Source of the DNA: Nocardia sp. NBC_01327
GTDB lineage: Bacteria > Actinomycetota > Actinomycetes > Mycobacteriales > Mycobacteriaceae
Assembly: GCF_035958815.1 (NCBI RefSeq)
Contig: NZ_CP108383.1
Location: forward strand, 868,001-932,000
Direction: 5' to 3'
Length of the DNA: 64,000 nt
In this document: piece by piece, positions 1 to 9,961 of the stretch
Layout of the letters: the number at the start of each line of letters is the position of its first letter
How positions within the stretch are numbered: position 1 is the first letter of the stretch
The notes under the pieces: model-generated
Database searches by the model: none
Told to the model about the DNA's origin: nothing
The model's input: the letters and a program-made list of their open reading frames with translations, nothing else
Program-made: the position numbers and the translations under genes

Positions 1-716
1 CGCGCATCGTCGCGGACGCGCAGAAGCTCGACACCATCTGCTACGAGGAAATGCTCGAGCTGGCCGCCTGTGGCGCCAAAGTTCTGATGCTGCGCTGCGT
101 CGAGTACGCGCGCCGCTACAACGTGCCGGTCCATGTGCGCTCGTCGTACACGGACAAAGAGGGCACCATGATTTCCGGATCGATGGAGGACATCCCGTTG
201 GAGCAGGCAATTCTCACGGGCGTCGCGCACGACCGCAGCGAAGCCAAGGTGACCGTCGTCGGCATTCCGGACGAGCCGGGCTACGCCGCCAAGGTCTTCC
301 GAGCCGTTGCCGATGCCGAGATCAATATCGACATGGTGCTGCAGAACGTCTCGAAGGTGGAGACGGGCAAGACCGACATCACCTTCACCCTGCCCAAGCT
401 GGACGGTCCGCGCGCCGTGGAGCTGCTCAGCAAGCAGCAGGGCGATATCGGTTTCTCCCGGGTGGTCTACGACGATCACGTCGGCAAGGTGTCGCTGGTC
501 GGCGCGGGCATGAAGTCGCACCCGGGCGTCACGGCCACCTTCTGTGAGGCCCTGGCCGAGGCGCGCATCAATATCGATCTCATCTCCACCTCGGAGATCC
601 GAATCTCGGTGCTGGTCAAGGACAATGACCTGGACGAGGCCGTGCAGGTGCTGCACCGGGCCTTCGATCTGGGCGGGTCCGAGGTGGCAGTCGTACACGG
701 CGGAACGGGGCGCTAG
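1..716 (+). CDS. lysC: Aspartokinase, C-terminal part (5' end outside window)
   Basis: This gene phosphorylates L-aspartate, the first step of the aspartate pathway to lysine/diaminopimelate, threonine and methionine. The reading frame is open from base 3, so the gene enters from the left edge and only about 237 residues are seen. Visible parts are the end of the kinase domain ([18 protein letters not shown]) and two tandem ACT regulatory domains, the first around [17 protein letters not shown] and the second around [18 protein letters not shown]. Both are typical of actinobacterial Ask, where they bind lysine/threonine. An internal start making a separate beta subunit is usual in this family; the ATG at 51 or 171 could serve. 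asd follows after three bases, so the two are co-transcribed. Confidence 0.95.
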   Translation, partial: RIVADAQKLDTICYEEMLELAACGAKVLMLRCVEYARRYNVPVHVRSSYTDKEGTMISGSMEDIPLEQAILTGVAHDRSEAKVTVVGIPDEPGYAAKVFRAVADAEINIDMVLQNVSKVETGKTDITFTLPKLDGPRAVELLSKQQGDIGFSRVVYDDHVGKVSLVGAGMKSHPGVTATFCEALAEARINIDLISTSEIRISVLVKDNDLDEAVQVLHRAFDLGGSEVAVVHGGTGR

Positions 717-1754
<1,038 letters not shown>

Positions 1755-1769
1755 GTAGCCCCACAGCAC

Positions 1770-1813
1770 ATCGGGCCGTTCGATCCACTCGGATCGGGCG
1801 GCCCGATTTTTTC
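1770..1813 (+). terminator. Rho-independent terminator of lysC-asd
   Basis: Imperfect inverted repeat (ATCGGGCCG...CGATCC against GGATCG...CGGCCCGAT) with a four-base loop, followed by six T residues, starting 15 bases after the asd stop. Confidence 0.85.
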
Positions 1814-1821
1814 TGTCATTT

Positions 1822-2043
1822 TCAGTCTTCCCAGAGTTCGGCACAGGGGAGTGGCCGAAGTTCGCATACTGCGGAACCATCGATCGTGACCGTTGCGCTA
1901 TCGACAGTCACTTCAATGCCATGCGGGCGCAGATGTGCCGCGAGCCGCTCGGCAATTGCGCTCCCGGCGCGATAGTCGAGCACCATGCCGCCCGGAAAGC
2001 GCAGGCGCACATGAACTTCGCGCGTTTCGGGTGCGACGGTCAT
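1822..2043 (-). CDS. Small uncharacterised protein (73 aa)
   Basis: I do not recognise the family. The product is small and soluble, with no signal peptide or membrane segment. It reads as alternating strands and one helix (RLRFPGGMVLDYRAGSAIAE, then a helix AIAERLAAHLRP, then strands) and ends in an acidic tail. The start was set at the ATG at 2043, because AGAAGG lies just upstream and because residues before it (MRRRTKSDDRRCP) look like untranslated leader. It is divergent from the XRE regulator at 2278 across a 234-base gap. Small proteins paired with XRE/TPR regulators are common in actinomycetes, so a partner role is possible but is inference only. Confidence 0.6.
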   Translation of the reverse strand: MTVAPETREVHVRLRFPGGMVLDYRAGSAIAERLAAHLRPHGIEVTVDSATVTIDGSAVCELRPLPCAELWED

Positions 2044-2277
2044 GGGGCACCTTCTGTCGTCGGATTTGGTGCGACGTCTCACTGATCAACGTTAAACACA
2101 GAAAAATTGCGGTGCAATAAGAAAAATACATGTTCCATACTGTGCGCCGTAAGCTCGCCCGGTCTGGAATCCTTGTCCGCAGATCGCATCGGGAAGGAGA
2201 AGGGCATGGTAGGCATCGGCGAAACAAGCGGGCGGTGACGACCGGGAAAGCCGATCAGGCAGAAGGAGTTTGACCCG

Positions 2278-3516
2278 GTGGCCGAAAGTACCCTAGGGGC
2301 ACGGGTAGCGGAGTTGCGCCGGCGGCGGGGACTATCGCAGAAAGAACTGGGCGCCGCCATCAGGCGTTCGGAAAGTTGGGTGTCACAGGTCGAACGGGAT
2401 GTACTACCGGTCGAAAGACTATCGGTACTCCAGCGACTTGCGGACGTCCTCGGCGTCGCAGTGCGAGACCTGAGACCCGAGGCGGCCGAACCCATGGCCG
2501 CCGACCGCGGTGACGGACATCGTGCCGGATCCGCCGTTTTCGACAAACTGCGATTATTGCTCACCGGGCATCCCGCCTTGGAGCAACTACTCGGTGACGA
2601 GGCCGATCGCGAGTCGGCCGATGAGTTACCGGCACTACAGGAACGAGTGGATCTGGCCTGGCAGCTGGCGCACGAGTCACGGCTCGTGGAGGTCGGCAGC
2701 AGTCTGCTGGAATTGATTCCGGATCTCGAACACGCGGCGCGGAGCACCTCCGTGAAGCGGCCGGAGGTGCTGACACTGCTGTCACGCGCCTATCAGGTGG
2801 CCGCCACCGCATTTACCCGGCAGGAGGAGGTCGACGCGGCCTGGGTCGCGGCGGACAGAGCGCTGACGGCGGCCGAGGAATCCGGTGACGCGCTCAGCGT
2901 GGTGGCCGGAACCTACCGCATGGCACAGGCTTTCCTGCGCCTGCAACGGCTTGAACAGGCGCAGCAGGCGGCTCGCGTGTCGGTGACGGCACTCGCGCCA
3001 CAGGTCCTCGACGACGACCTGGTGCGTCCGGAAGTGTTGTCGCTCTACGGTTCTCTCCAGCTCATGCTGGCGGTGATCGCGGCGACGGACGGTAATCGGA
3101 CGGCGGCTCGCACCGGTCTGGCCGCGGCGCGCAGAGCCGCGGAGCGACTGGGCGAGGGCCGCAATGATTTCGACACCGAATTCGGTCCGACCAGTGTGGC
3201 CGTGCATGCGGTCGCGGTGGCGGTCGAATTGGGTGATGCCGGTGAGGCTCTCGATACCGCGGGCACCGTGGACGCCTCGGTGCTCTCACCGGAAAGACAG
3301 GCTCGCTTCCTGGTCGACGTGGCCCGCGCGCACGCGCAGCGCCGCCAGGCATCGGAAGCGCTGCAGGCACTGCTCAACGCCGAGCGACTGGCTCCGGAGC
3401 TGGTGCATCACGATCATCGGTCCCGGGAGGTGGTGCGGGATCTACTGCAGTTCGCCGGCCGTCGACCGGCCGATGAACTGCGCGAGCTCGCGGCCCGCGC
3501 AGCCGTGACGCCGTGA
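2278..3516 (+). CDS. XRE-family regulator with C-terminal helical repeat region
   Basis: DNA-binding regulator of 412 residues. Residues 5-65 form a Cro/C1-type helix-turn-helix (ARVAELRRRRGLSQKELG... then SESWVSQVER and LSVLQRLADVLGV). The rest is rich in alanine/leucine helices and looks like degenerate TPR repeats (ARAYQVAATAFTRQEEVDAA and similar). This layout is common in actinomycete signalling regulators whose repeats bind a peptide or partner protein. The GTG start at 2278 has AGAAGGAG ten bases upstream. The gene stands alone and converges on the serine hydrolase. The target and ligand are unknown; the divergent 73-aa gene is the nearest candidate. Confidence 0.8.
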   Translation: MAESTLGARVAELRRRRGLSQKELGAAIRRSESWVSQVERDVLPVERLSVLQRLADVLGVAVRDLRPEAAEPMAADRGDGHRAGSAVFDKLRLLLTGHPALEQLLGDEADRESADELPALQERVDLAWQLAHESRLVEVGSSLLELIPDLEHAARSTSVKRPEVLTLLSRAYQVAATAFTRQEEVDAAWVAADRALTAAEESGDALSVVAGTYRMAQAFLRLQRLEQAQQAARVSVTALAPQVLDDDLVRPEVLSLYGSLQLMLAVIAATDGNRTAARTGLAAARRAAERLGEGRNDFDTEFGPTSVAVHAVAVAVELGDAGEALDTAGTVDASVLSPERQARFLVDVARAHAQRRQASEALQALLNAERLAPELVHHDHRSREVVRDLLQFAGRRPADELRELAARAAVTP

Positions 3517-3562
3517 GCCGGTGTGCTGTTCGACCGAGTGACAACGCCGTCACTCCCTGACG

Positions 3563-3593
3563 GGCACCGTGGGTTCGGGGACCCACGGCTGCC
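3563..3593. terminator. Hairpin between convergent genes
   Basis: CCGTGGGT / ACCCACGG arms with a six-base loop, extended by GGCA/TGCC, lie between the stops of the XRE gene and the serine hydrolase. There is no clear T-run on either strand, so it may act bidirectionally or only protect 3' ends. Confidence 0.5.
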
Positions 3594-3612
3594 GGTGCGC
3601 GGGAGTGCGTAA

Positions 3613-4965
3613 TCAGCGGATACCCGGAGTCCGGGGATCCGAGCCGAGGCATGCCAGCAGCAGACAGCCCGGCGGCTCATCGCTGAACGGCGGCGCCAGC
3701 GGAGTATTCAAGCAGGACAGCACACTACAGCCCGGATAGGCGTCCGGACCGAGGCCGAAGACCGCCAGTGCGATATCGGTGTCGAAGTACTTGGAGGGGT
3801 CCAGCCGCAGCGGCGATTCCACGTACGGACCCGGATCCGGTATCGGAGTGTCCTGGAACGCGGCGAAGAGGCGGCGGAAGAATTCGTGCGAGACCTCGCC
3901 CGCATACTGCAGGATTCCGGTGAGACCCTGCGTGGTGTGGGTGCCGAAGACGCCGGTCCACACCACCATGAGATCCAGGCTGGGTATGACGAACACGTGC
4001 TGCAGACCGAGGCCGGACATGGAATAGGTGTCGGCGGGCAGGAATTCGGGATTCTCCGCACAGCCGGGCCCGAGCCAGAACAGGTACCCGTAGCACTGGT
4101 TGGTCGCCGAGGAGGTGGTGGCCTTCTGCAGGTACTCGCGGGAAACGACCTGTCTGCCCTGCCATTCGCCGTGCTCGGCGGTCAGCATGCCGAGTCTGGC
4201 GAGATCGACCGGCGGAATCATGAGATGCGCGTAACCGTAGGTGTGGCCGGAGCGGTCCTTGGCCCAGTAGTAGTCGCCGCGCTGAATGCCGAGGGGATCG
4301 AAGAGTTCCCGCTGGGCGAACTCCTGCAGGGGTTCGCCGACGGCCAGTTCGATCACGTAGGAGAGCACGTCCACATTGCGCTGGCTGTACTGGAATTCGG
4401 TGCCCGGCGGATTGTCGAACGGGACGCCCATCGCCTGCACGGCGCTGAACGGATCGATGGGGACGACCCCGGTGATCCCCTCGGTGACCAGGCCGATGCG
4501 CAGCCCCGAGGTTTCGGTGAGCAGATCCTGCACCGTGATCGACCGGTGCTGCGGATCGCCGATTCCGGCGGGGAGATAGCGGTCGATCGGTGCGTCGATA
4601 TCGAGTTTGCCCTGATCCCAGGCAATTCCGGCGAGTAGCGACACCACACTCTTGGTGACGCTCCAGACATTCCACGGGACGCGATCGGTGTCGTTGTTCG
4701 TCGGGCCCGCGCCGATCAGGCAATTGTGCCGGAAAATCTGCACATTCAACCGATTTCGGTCGGCGGCGAACTGCAGTGCGTCCGCCACCCGCGCGCTGTC
4801 GAGGCCCGTCTGTTCCGGGGCCGCGCGTTCGAATTCCCGCCCGGCCGGTTCATTGCAACGCAATTGGTCCGGCGTCGCGTGTGCGACACCGGAACTGAAA
4901 ACCACGCTGCCTATCGCCAATGCCACCGCTACCGCGCTGGCCAACCCCCTGCGCTTGCGAAACAT
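3613..4965 (-). CDS. Secreted serine hydrolase (beta-lactamase/penicillin-binding fold)
   Basis: Exported protein of 450 residues in the class C beta-lactamase/esterase superfamily. It begins with a basic region and hydrophobic core ending SSGVAHA, a good Sec signal peptide cleaved near residue 30. The nucleophile motif is S102-V-T-K105 (WSVTKS). A tyrosine motif follows (QYSQRN), where the usual third Asn is Gln. Four or more cysteines suggest disulphides outside the cell. The C-terminus is proline- and cysteine-rich (LAPPFSDEPPGCLLLACL). Likely activities are esterase, D,D-peptidase or amidase; the sequence does not decide between them. True beta-lactamase activity is less likely. It is monocistronic and separated from the AAA gene by a 460-base divergent gap. 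Confidence 0.8.
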   Translation of the reverse strand: MFRKRRGLASAVAVALAIGSVVFSSGVAHATPDQLRCNEPAGREFERAAPEQTGLDSARVADALQFAADRNRLNVQIFRHNCLIGAGPTNNDTDRVPWNVWSVTKSVVSLLAGIAWDQGKLDIDAPIDRYLPAGIGDPQHRSITVQDLLTETSGLRIGLVTEGITGVVPIDPFSAVQAMGVPFDNPPGTEFQYSQRNVDVLSYVIELAVGEPLQEFAQRELFDPLGIQRGDYYWAKDRSGHTYGYAHLMIPPVDLARLGMLTAEHGEWQGRQVVSREYLQKATTSSATNQCYGYLFWLGPGCAENPEFLPADTYSMSGLGLQHVFVIPSLDLMVVWTGVFGTHTTQGLTGILQYAGEVSHEFFRRLFAAFQDTPIPDPGPYVESPLRLDPSKYFDTDIALAVFGLGPDAYPGCSVLSCLNTPLAPPFSDEPPGCLLLACLGSDPRTPGIR

Positions 4966-5121
4966 ATATTTCAGGCTAGCTCCACAGTCCGGCTACCTGC
5001 GTGGAATTCGCGTTCACCGCGTGGCGAATTACCGCGTGCCATAGGCGAACACGCCGGAATGGTTATCGTGGCGCGAATTGGAATTCCCTATGAACAGCGC
5101 TGTGTCTCTTGAACAGCAAAA

Positions 5122-5151
5122 CGCCGCCAGGCGGGGGGATGCCTGGCGGCG
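5122..5151 (-). terminator. Terminator-like hairpin with C6 loop
   Basis: Perfect 11-bp arms CGCCGCCAGGC / GCCTGGCGGCG. Read on the minus strand the loop is ATCCCCCC and the stem is followed by TTTTGC, so it would end a minus-strand transcript starting somewhere in 5160-5425. No protein gene lies there on that strand. Confidence 0.55.
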
Positions 5152-5339
5152 GTCGCTCGCGGCGCTGCCGCGAAGTGACGTCGACACCCAACAAGCGCCT
5201 CTCGGCGGGTGGTCGCTCGAAGCGACGGAGGGTGAGGCCCGGGGCTGTTAACGATGCCGACAGTGGTGATCAACCGACCAGGTTGTGGTTCTATTCCAGC
5301 GCAACCACTGTGACGTGCGTAACCTTGGCGGTTTCGGGG

Positions 5340-5390
5340 CCGCTCATCGGGAAATGAGCGGTGCGCGGTGTCGGCGTGACCGTTTAGCAT
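5340..5390 (+). promoter_or_regulatory. Predicted promoter and dyad of the AAA-TPR operon
   Basis: A -10-like hexamer TAGCAT is at 5385-5390. A perfect 8-bp dyad (CCGCTCAT, six-base spacer, ATGAGCGG) is at 5340-5361, where an activator or repressor would overlap the -35 region. The predicted start codon is 36 bases past the -10 box. Confidence 0.4.
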
Positions 5391-5425
5391 TCGGCACAAG
5401 AGTCCGTACTTTGTCTGGGGGAGCA

Positions 5426-6709
5426 TTGACCGACGATCCGGTGATCACCGAACTCCTGACCGTGCTCACACAGCATCCGGAGTTGCTCCCCCTCCGCACG
5501 CGAGTGATCGAACTGCTCGCCGACCGCGGCCGCTACGCCGAGGCCCTGACGCACTGCGCCACCGCGCTCGGGCAGGACCCGGGCAATGCGGCGACCATGG
5601 CGCTACTGCAGCGTTGTACCGCGGCGCTGGCCGCCGGAGCGGCAGCGGCGCCGCAGCTCACGCCACCGGCGGAACCGCCCGCCGCGCCGGTCGAACCCGC
5701 CGATGCGCCGAAGTCCGCGCGCGGCAACGGTTTCGACTGGGATGCGGCGGAACGCGAGGTCGGCGACATTATCAAACCGGCGTTCGTGGATGACGACAGT
5801 GAACCGCTCGTGGTCACCGAGGGCGATGTCGGCATGTTCGAGAAGCCGAAGGTGGCGCTGTCCGATGTGGGCGGGATGGAGGCCGTCAAGAAGCAGCTGG
5901 ACCTGTCGCTGCTGGGCCCGCTGCGCAATCCGGAGCTGGCGCGCGCGTTCGGCACCAGCGCCCGCGGCGGCCTGCTGCTGTACGGGCCGCCCGGCTGCGG
6001 CAAGACCTTCATCGCCGCCGCGGTGGCGGGTGAGCTGGGCGCGAACTTCTATCCGATCGAGATCGCCGAGATCCTCGATATCCATTTGGGTGCGAGTGAA
6101 CGCAATCTGCACCAGATCTTCGAGGTGGCGCGCCGCAATGCGCCGTGTGTGCTGTTCATCGACGAGATCGACGCGCTCGGCTACAAGCGCAGCCAGATGT
6201 CCGGTTCGGCGGGCCTGCGCACCGTGGTGAATCAGCTGCTCACCGAAATGGATTCGGCCACCGGCAATAACGAGGGCGTCTACATCCTCGGCGCCACCAA
6301 CCATCCGTGGGATATCGATGTGGCGCTGCGCCGCCCCGGCCGCTTCGATCGCATGGTGCTGGTGACCCTGCCCGATCCGGAGGCCCGCGTTTCGATCCTG
6401 CGCCATCATCTCAAGGACCGCCCCATCGAGGGCATCGATCTCAAGGCCATCGCCAAACGCACCGAATCCTTCTCGGGCGCGGACCTCGCGCACGTCTGCA
6501 CCTCCGCCACCCAGCTCGCCATGGCGGACTCGCTGCGCACCGGGACCGTGCGCCCGGTCCGCATGGCCGATATCGATCAGGCGCTCACCCAGATCCGCCC
6601 CAGCACCGGCGCCTGGTTCGAATCCGCCCGCAATGTCGTGGAATTCGCCAATAACGACGGTACCTACGATGAACTCGCCGCCTACATGAAGCGCATGAAG
6701 GTGCGGTGA
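5426..6709 (+). CDS. AAA+ ATPase with N-terminal TPR region
   Basis: ATP-driven remodelling protein, 427 residues from the TTG at 5426, which follows GGGGGAG closely. Upstream in-frame starts lack a ribosome site. Residues 1-65 look like one or two TPR units (LLADRGRYAEALTHCATALG). A proline/alanine linker follows. The AAA module of the classic VPS4/FtsH-like type has Walker A GPPGCGKT near 187, Walker B LFIDEID near 243, sensor 1 GATNHP and the arginine finger region RRPGRFDR. There is no protease or transmembrane domain. The stop overlaps the next gene's GTG by four bases, so it is coupled to two TPR proteins that are likely partners. The substrate is unknown. Confidence 0.85.
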   Translation: MTDDPVITELLTVLTQHPELLPLRTRVIELLADRGRYAEALTHCATALGQDPGNAATMALLQRCTAALAAGAAAAPQLTPPAEPPAAPVEPADAPKSARGNGFDWDAAEREVGDIIKPAFVDDDSEPLVVTEGDVGMFEKPKVALSDVGGMEAVKKQLDLSLLGPLRNPELARAFGTSARGGLLLYGPPGCGKTFIAAAVAGELGANFYPIEIAEILDIHLGASERNLHQIFEVARRNAPCVLFIDEIDALGYKRSQMSGSAGLRTVVNQLLTEMDSATGNNEGVYILGATNHPWDIDVALRRPGRFDRMVLVTLPDPEARVSILRHHLKDRPIEGIDLKAIAKRTESFSGADLAHVCTSATQLAMADSLRTGTVRPVRMADIDQALTQIRPSTGAWFESARNVVEFANNDGTYDELAAYMKRMKVR

Positions 6710-7692
6710 GCGCGGAGCTCGACCGGGCCCGAATCCTCATCGACCTCAACCGTTTCGAGGCCGCCCGGGAGGAACTGGCCCGCGCGCTCGCCGCGACTCC
6801 GGACGATGCCGATGCGCTGACACTGCTGGCGGTGGCGAGTCTCGGTCTGCGCGATCGTCGCGAGGCGGTCGCGCAGAGTACGGCGGCCCTGCGCGCCGAT
6901 CCGGAATCCCAGTGGGCCCTGCGGGTATTGGCCCTGTCGAGTTTCGGACTGGCGGAGTCGCTGCGCGCCACGGACCGCGTGCAATGGCGCACCCTGCGCG
7001 AACAAGCGCGCGATGCGGCCCGGCAGGCCACGCAGCTGGGTCCGCACGAACCGCAGAACCATCGGGTGCTGGCCATCGTGCTGGAATCCGGGGATCGTGA
7101 TGCGGCCGTGCGTGCCCTGACCCGCGCCATCGAACTCGCACCGGAGAATGCGGCCCTGCATGTGTTGCACGCGGGCATACTGCGACGCACTCCCGGCGAC
7201 ACCACGAAGCAATCGGAGGCGGCCGCGCGGGAGGCGCTCCGTATCGACCCGGAGAATATCGACGCCCTGGAAGAGTTGGCGCTCAACGATATGATCTCCG
7301 GCCGGGTCCGCCCCGCCCGGCGCAATCTGCTCCGCGTCGCCGAATTGGACCCGTCTCGGGGCGACAGCGTTCGTGCCCGGCTGGCCACACTCCGCAGCGG
7401 TGTGGTGTTCAGAATCGCGGCAAAGCTGCTCCGCCGCTCCCGGACTTGGCCGGATCGCCCGGTCCGTCCGCCCCGCCCGCTCCCGCGACGCCGCACCCTC
7501 TTCGCGGTCACGGTCGGCGGCTACTTCACCATCCGCCTACTGCTGTATGCCGCAGGCTGTTCCCCCGACTCCGCCCCGGAAGCCCCCGTCCCACCCCCGA
7601 CGTTCATGCCCACATTCGACCCGTGGCCGACGCTCGACAGCCCCCGGTTCACACTGCCGCCCGAGCTGGCTCCGCCGTCGGCGCATTCCTGA
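6706..7692 (+). CDS. TPR protein with C-terminal membrane segment (copy 1)
   Basis: Protein of 328 residues made of tandem TPR-like helix pairs (DRARILIDLNRFEAAREEL, then repeats through about residue 235, with clear units such as ENAALHVLHAGILRRTPG). A basic stretch precedes one membrane helix near residues 264-284 (FAVTVGGYFTIRLLLYAAG). A proline-rich tail of about 45 residues follows. The TPR part should face the cytoplasm with the short tail outside. The GTG start overlaps the AAA stop (GTGA). It is paralogous to the next gene and probably anchors or recruits the AAA ATPase at the membrane; this is inference from context. Confidence 0.8.
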   Translation: MSAELDRARILIDLNRFEAAREELARALAATPDDADALTLLAVASLGLRDRREAVAQSTAALRADPESQWALRVLALSSFGLAESLRATDRVQWRTLREQARDAARQATQLGPHEPQNHRVLAIVLESGDRDAAVRALTRAIELAPENAALHVLHAGILRRTPGDTTKQSEAAAREALRIDPENIDALEELALNDMISGRVRPARRNLLRVAELDPSRGDSVRARLATLRSGVVFRIAAKLLRRSRTWPDRPVRPPRPLPRRRTLFAVTVGGYFTIRLLLYAAGCSPDSAPEAPVPPPTFMPTFDPWPTLDSPRFTLPPELAPPSAHS

Positions 7693-7730
7693 ATTCAGGT
7701 GTACCGACGCACTATTCGTATCGTGAGATT

Positions 7731-7827
7731 TTTGGGGGATGGACGCCGATAGGTCGCGATGACCATTGTGGTACACGGCTGGACGATCGAGGTTGTGCTC
7801 GTGGAAAGGTTTTCGGGGGATGGACGG
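7731..7827 (+). repeat. Short direct repeat around the start of the second TPR gene
   Basis: TTTTTGGGGGATGGACG at 7731-7747 recurs as TTTTCGGGGGATGGACG at 7811-7827, 80 bases apart, with one mismatch. The second copy contains the start codon of the TPR gene. In the first copy the same ATG opens a seven-codon reading frame (MDADRSR) that ends before the gene. This looks like a small tandem duplication of a start region, possibly now a leader. Confidence 0.5.
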
Positions 7828-8896
7828 CAGAATTGCGAAAGCTCGCGTTTTGATGGAGTTGGGGCGGTTCGCGGGGGCGCGGGAACTGCTGGGGGAGGTG
7901 CTGGCCGGGGATCCGGAAAACGCTGTGGCACTTGCGGATATGGCCGAGGTGGCGTTCCGGCTGCGGGAGTACGCGCGGGCCCTGGAGTTCAGTGCGGCGG
8001 CGCTGCGGCGGACTCCGGAGGACACCTTCGTCTGGCGGGTGCGGGCGCTGGCGGAGCTGGCCTTGGCGCGGGACGCGAGCTCGGGGCCGGTGGTGGTGCG
8101 CGAGCATCGGGCCGCCGCAGTGGCGGCGGCGCGGCGGGCAGTGGAGATCGACCCCGAAAATGCCGATAATCTGCGCATTCTCGCTGCGACGCTGCGTGAT
8201 GAGGATCCGGTGGCGGCCCTGCAGAAGCTGGTCGCGGCACTCGAGGTCGATCCCGACAATGTGGGGGTGTACCTGCTGCGGGGGCTGATTCTGCGGCGAA
8301 ATCTGCGCGGGCCCGATTCTCTGCGGCTGGCCGAGGAGGCCTTTCGCGCGGTGCTGCGACTGGATCCGGAGAATGCGGAGGCACTGTACGAGCTGGCGCT
8401 CATCGATCTGGAACGCGGCAATCGCACTGCGGGAGAAGAACAATTGCGCCGGGTGGCGCGATTGGATCCGGAGTACGGCGACGCCGTTCGCGAGAATCTG
8501 GAATGGCTTGCCAGGGAGGATGAGCGCCTCGCGGACGCCGCCCGCACGGCCGCCGAAACCACCCGTCCGGCCGGGCCCCGCAGCTACGGTTCGCCGTCCG
8601 CGGTGGTGGCGCGGTCACCCGGTACACCGCGCCGGGCGCGCAGGTACGGCTGGGCGCTCGCGGCCCTGGTATTCCTCGTCGTCCGGCTTGCCGCGGCCGG
8701 TGTCTCCCATGATTCGGGGAGCCGGTACACCACCCCGGCCCGGCTCCCGTCGAATTATCTGCAATCCCAGATGCGCATGCCGTCCTTTCCGGCCATCCCG
8801 GATCCGCGTGAGGCGCCCTTCCGGAACTGGCCGTCGAACTGGCCCCGGCAGAGCTTCCAGGTGCCGCCGATATCGCAGCCGAAACCGAGTTCCTGA
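7820..8896 (+). CDS. TPR protein with C-terminal membrane segment (copy 2)
   Basis: Protein of 358 residues, paralogue of the preceding gene: MDGRIAKARVLMELGRF aligns with MSAELDRARILIDLNRF, and both share the ...ELAL.D...R...LRRVA.LDP...GD pattern before the membrane part. TPR units run to about residue 235. A single membrane helix (WALAALVFLVVRLAAAG) lies near residues 277-293, then a proline-rich tail. The start at 7820 is chosen by alignment to the paralogue; the GGGGGA immediately before it is too close to be an ideal ribosome site. It likely forms one operon with the AAA gene. It could be a membrane receptor or scaffold for that ATPase. Confidence 0.75.
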   Translation: MDGRIAKARVLMELGRFAGARELLGEVLAGDPENAVALADMAEVAFRLREYARALEFSAAALRRTPEDTFVWRVRALAELALARDASSGPVVVREHRAAAVAAARRAVEIDPENADNLRILAATLRDEDPVAALQKLVAALEVDPDNVGVYLLRGLILRRNLRGPDSLRLAEEAFRAVLRLDPENAEALYELALIDLERGNRTAGEEQLRRVARLDPEYGDAVRENLEWLAREDERLADAARTAAETTRPAGPRSYGSPSAVVARSPGTPRRARRYGWALAALVFLVVRLAAAGVSHDSGSRYTTPARLPSNYLQSQMRMPSFPAIPDPREAPFRNWPSNWPRQSFQVPPISQPKPSS

Positions 8897-8948
8897 CGAT
8901 TGCCGTATGTTCGCTATGGGGAGTGTAGAAGAACGGAACGTAGTACCC

Positions 8949-9932
8949 ATGGCAGAAAAACCGCTCGACATGGAGATATTCGAATCCGCGATCGCGCTGG
9001 CGGTCCGCGCGCCCTCGGTGCACAACACGCAGCCGTGGCGATGGCGTCTCGCCGGCGGCGGCATCGACCTGCATGCCGACCGGACTCGCCAGCTGAATGT
9101 GTCCGATCCCACCCAGCGTGAATTGCTTCTGAGTTGCGGCGCAGCGCTGCATCATCTGCGAGTGGCCTTGGCCGTGCACGGTATGACCGCCGATGTCACC
9201 CATCTGCCCGACCCGGCAGATCCGGATCACCTCGCGCACATCGCGGTCACCCCGCAGCAGCCCACCGGTGCCGATATCGATCTCGCCGCCGCGGTCCTGC
9301 ACCGTCAGTCGGATCGGCGGCGCTACGGTTCCCGTCCGGTCCACAGCCGTCACCTGCGTCAGGTCGCCGTCGGCGCCGCGGGCTTCGGCGCGGTGGCCCG
9401 CGAGGTGCCGCCCACACTGCGCGCGACCCTGGCCCGCACCACCCGCGTCGCCGCCGATCGGCATGCCGCAGACCTCGACTACCTCGGCGAGCTGTCCGCC
9501 TGGAGTGGCCGGACCGGTGCGAATGACGGTGTCCCCGCGCGCAATTCCGCGTACATTCCGCCCTCGGACGAGATTCGGCAGCGGAAATTCGTGCAGCCCA
9601 TGCTCACCGATCCGGCCCCGGCTCCGGATGCCTCGGAGTGGCTGGTCCTGTGCACCCCCGCCGACGACCGCCGCGCCCAATTGCGCGCCGGTGAGGCGGC
9701 CAGCGCGCTGCTGCTGACCGCGACGGAACTCGGCCTGTCCACCTGCCTGCAGACCGAGCCGATCGAAATGCCGGATCTGCGTGCCGCCATCCGCGCCGAG
9801 GTCCTGTTCGACTGCGCGTATCCGCAGACCCTGGTGCGTCTGGGCTGGCCCTCGTCCACCGCCGCTCCGCTCCCGCTGGCGCCGCGCCGCGAGCCCGCCG
9901 ACGTGATCGACGGCTACGCCGCGGCCCGCTGA
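8949..9932 (+). CDS. Acg-type nitroreductase family protein
   Basis: Protein of 327 residues related to the mycobacterial Acg/Rv2032 family of flavin-binding nitroreductase-like proteins. The N-terminus AVRAPSVHNTQPWRWRL is the family signature for the FMN-binding region. The C-terminal half carries DASEWLVLCTPADDRRAQLRAGEA and LSTCLQTEPIE, also typical. In mycobacteria such proteins are dormancy-linked and may sequester FMN; whether this one reduces a substrate cannot be read. The ATG at 8949 was chosen because GGAACG lies 8-10 bases upstream; an ATG at 8907 is possible but has no ribosome site. No operon partner: furA follows after 66 bases with its own promoter. Confidence 0.88.
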   Translation: MAEKPLDMEIFESAIALAVRAPSVHNTQPWRWRLAGGGIDLHADRTRQLNVSDPTQRELLLSCGAALHHLRVALAVHGMTADVTHLPDPADPDHLAHIAVTPQQPTGADIDLAAAVLHRQSDRRRYGSRPVHSRHLRQVAVGAAGFGAVAREVPPTLRATLARTTRVAADRHAADLDYLGELSAWSGRTGANDGVPARNSAYIPPSDEIRQRKFVQPMLTDPAPAPDASEWLVLCTPADDRRAQLRAGEAASALLLTATELGLSTCLQTEPIEMPDLRAAIRAEVLFDCAYPQTLVRLGWPSSTAAPLPLAPRREPADVIDGYAAAR

Positions 9933-9961
9933 CGAACCCCGACACCCGCGCTCGTCCCTTT

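Larger units (their letters stand above)
4966..5425. other. 460-bp divergent intergenic region
   Basis: No convincing gene on either strand. It holds the promoter region of the serine hydrolase (left end, including GGAATT repeats near 5078), a minus-strand terminator-like hairpin (5122-5151) and a dyad plus -10 box ahead of the AAA gene (5340-5390). The ORFs that can be read here are arginine- and glycine-rich and lack ribosome binding sites. Confidence 0.7.
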
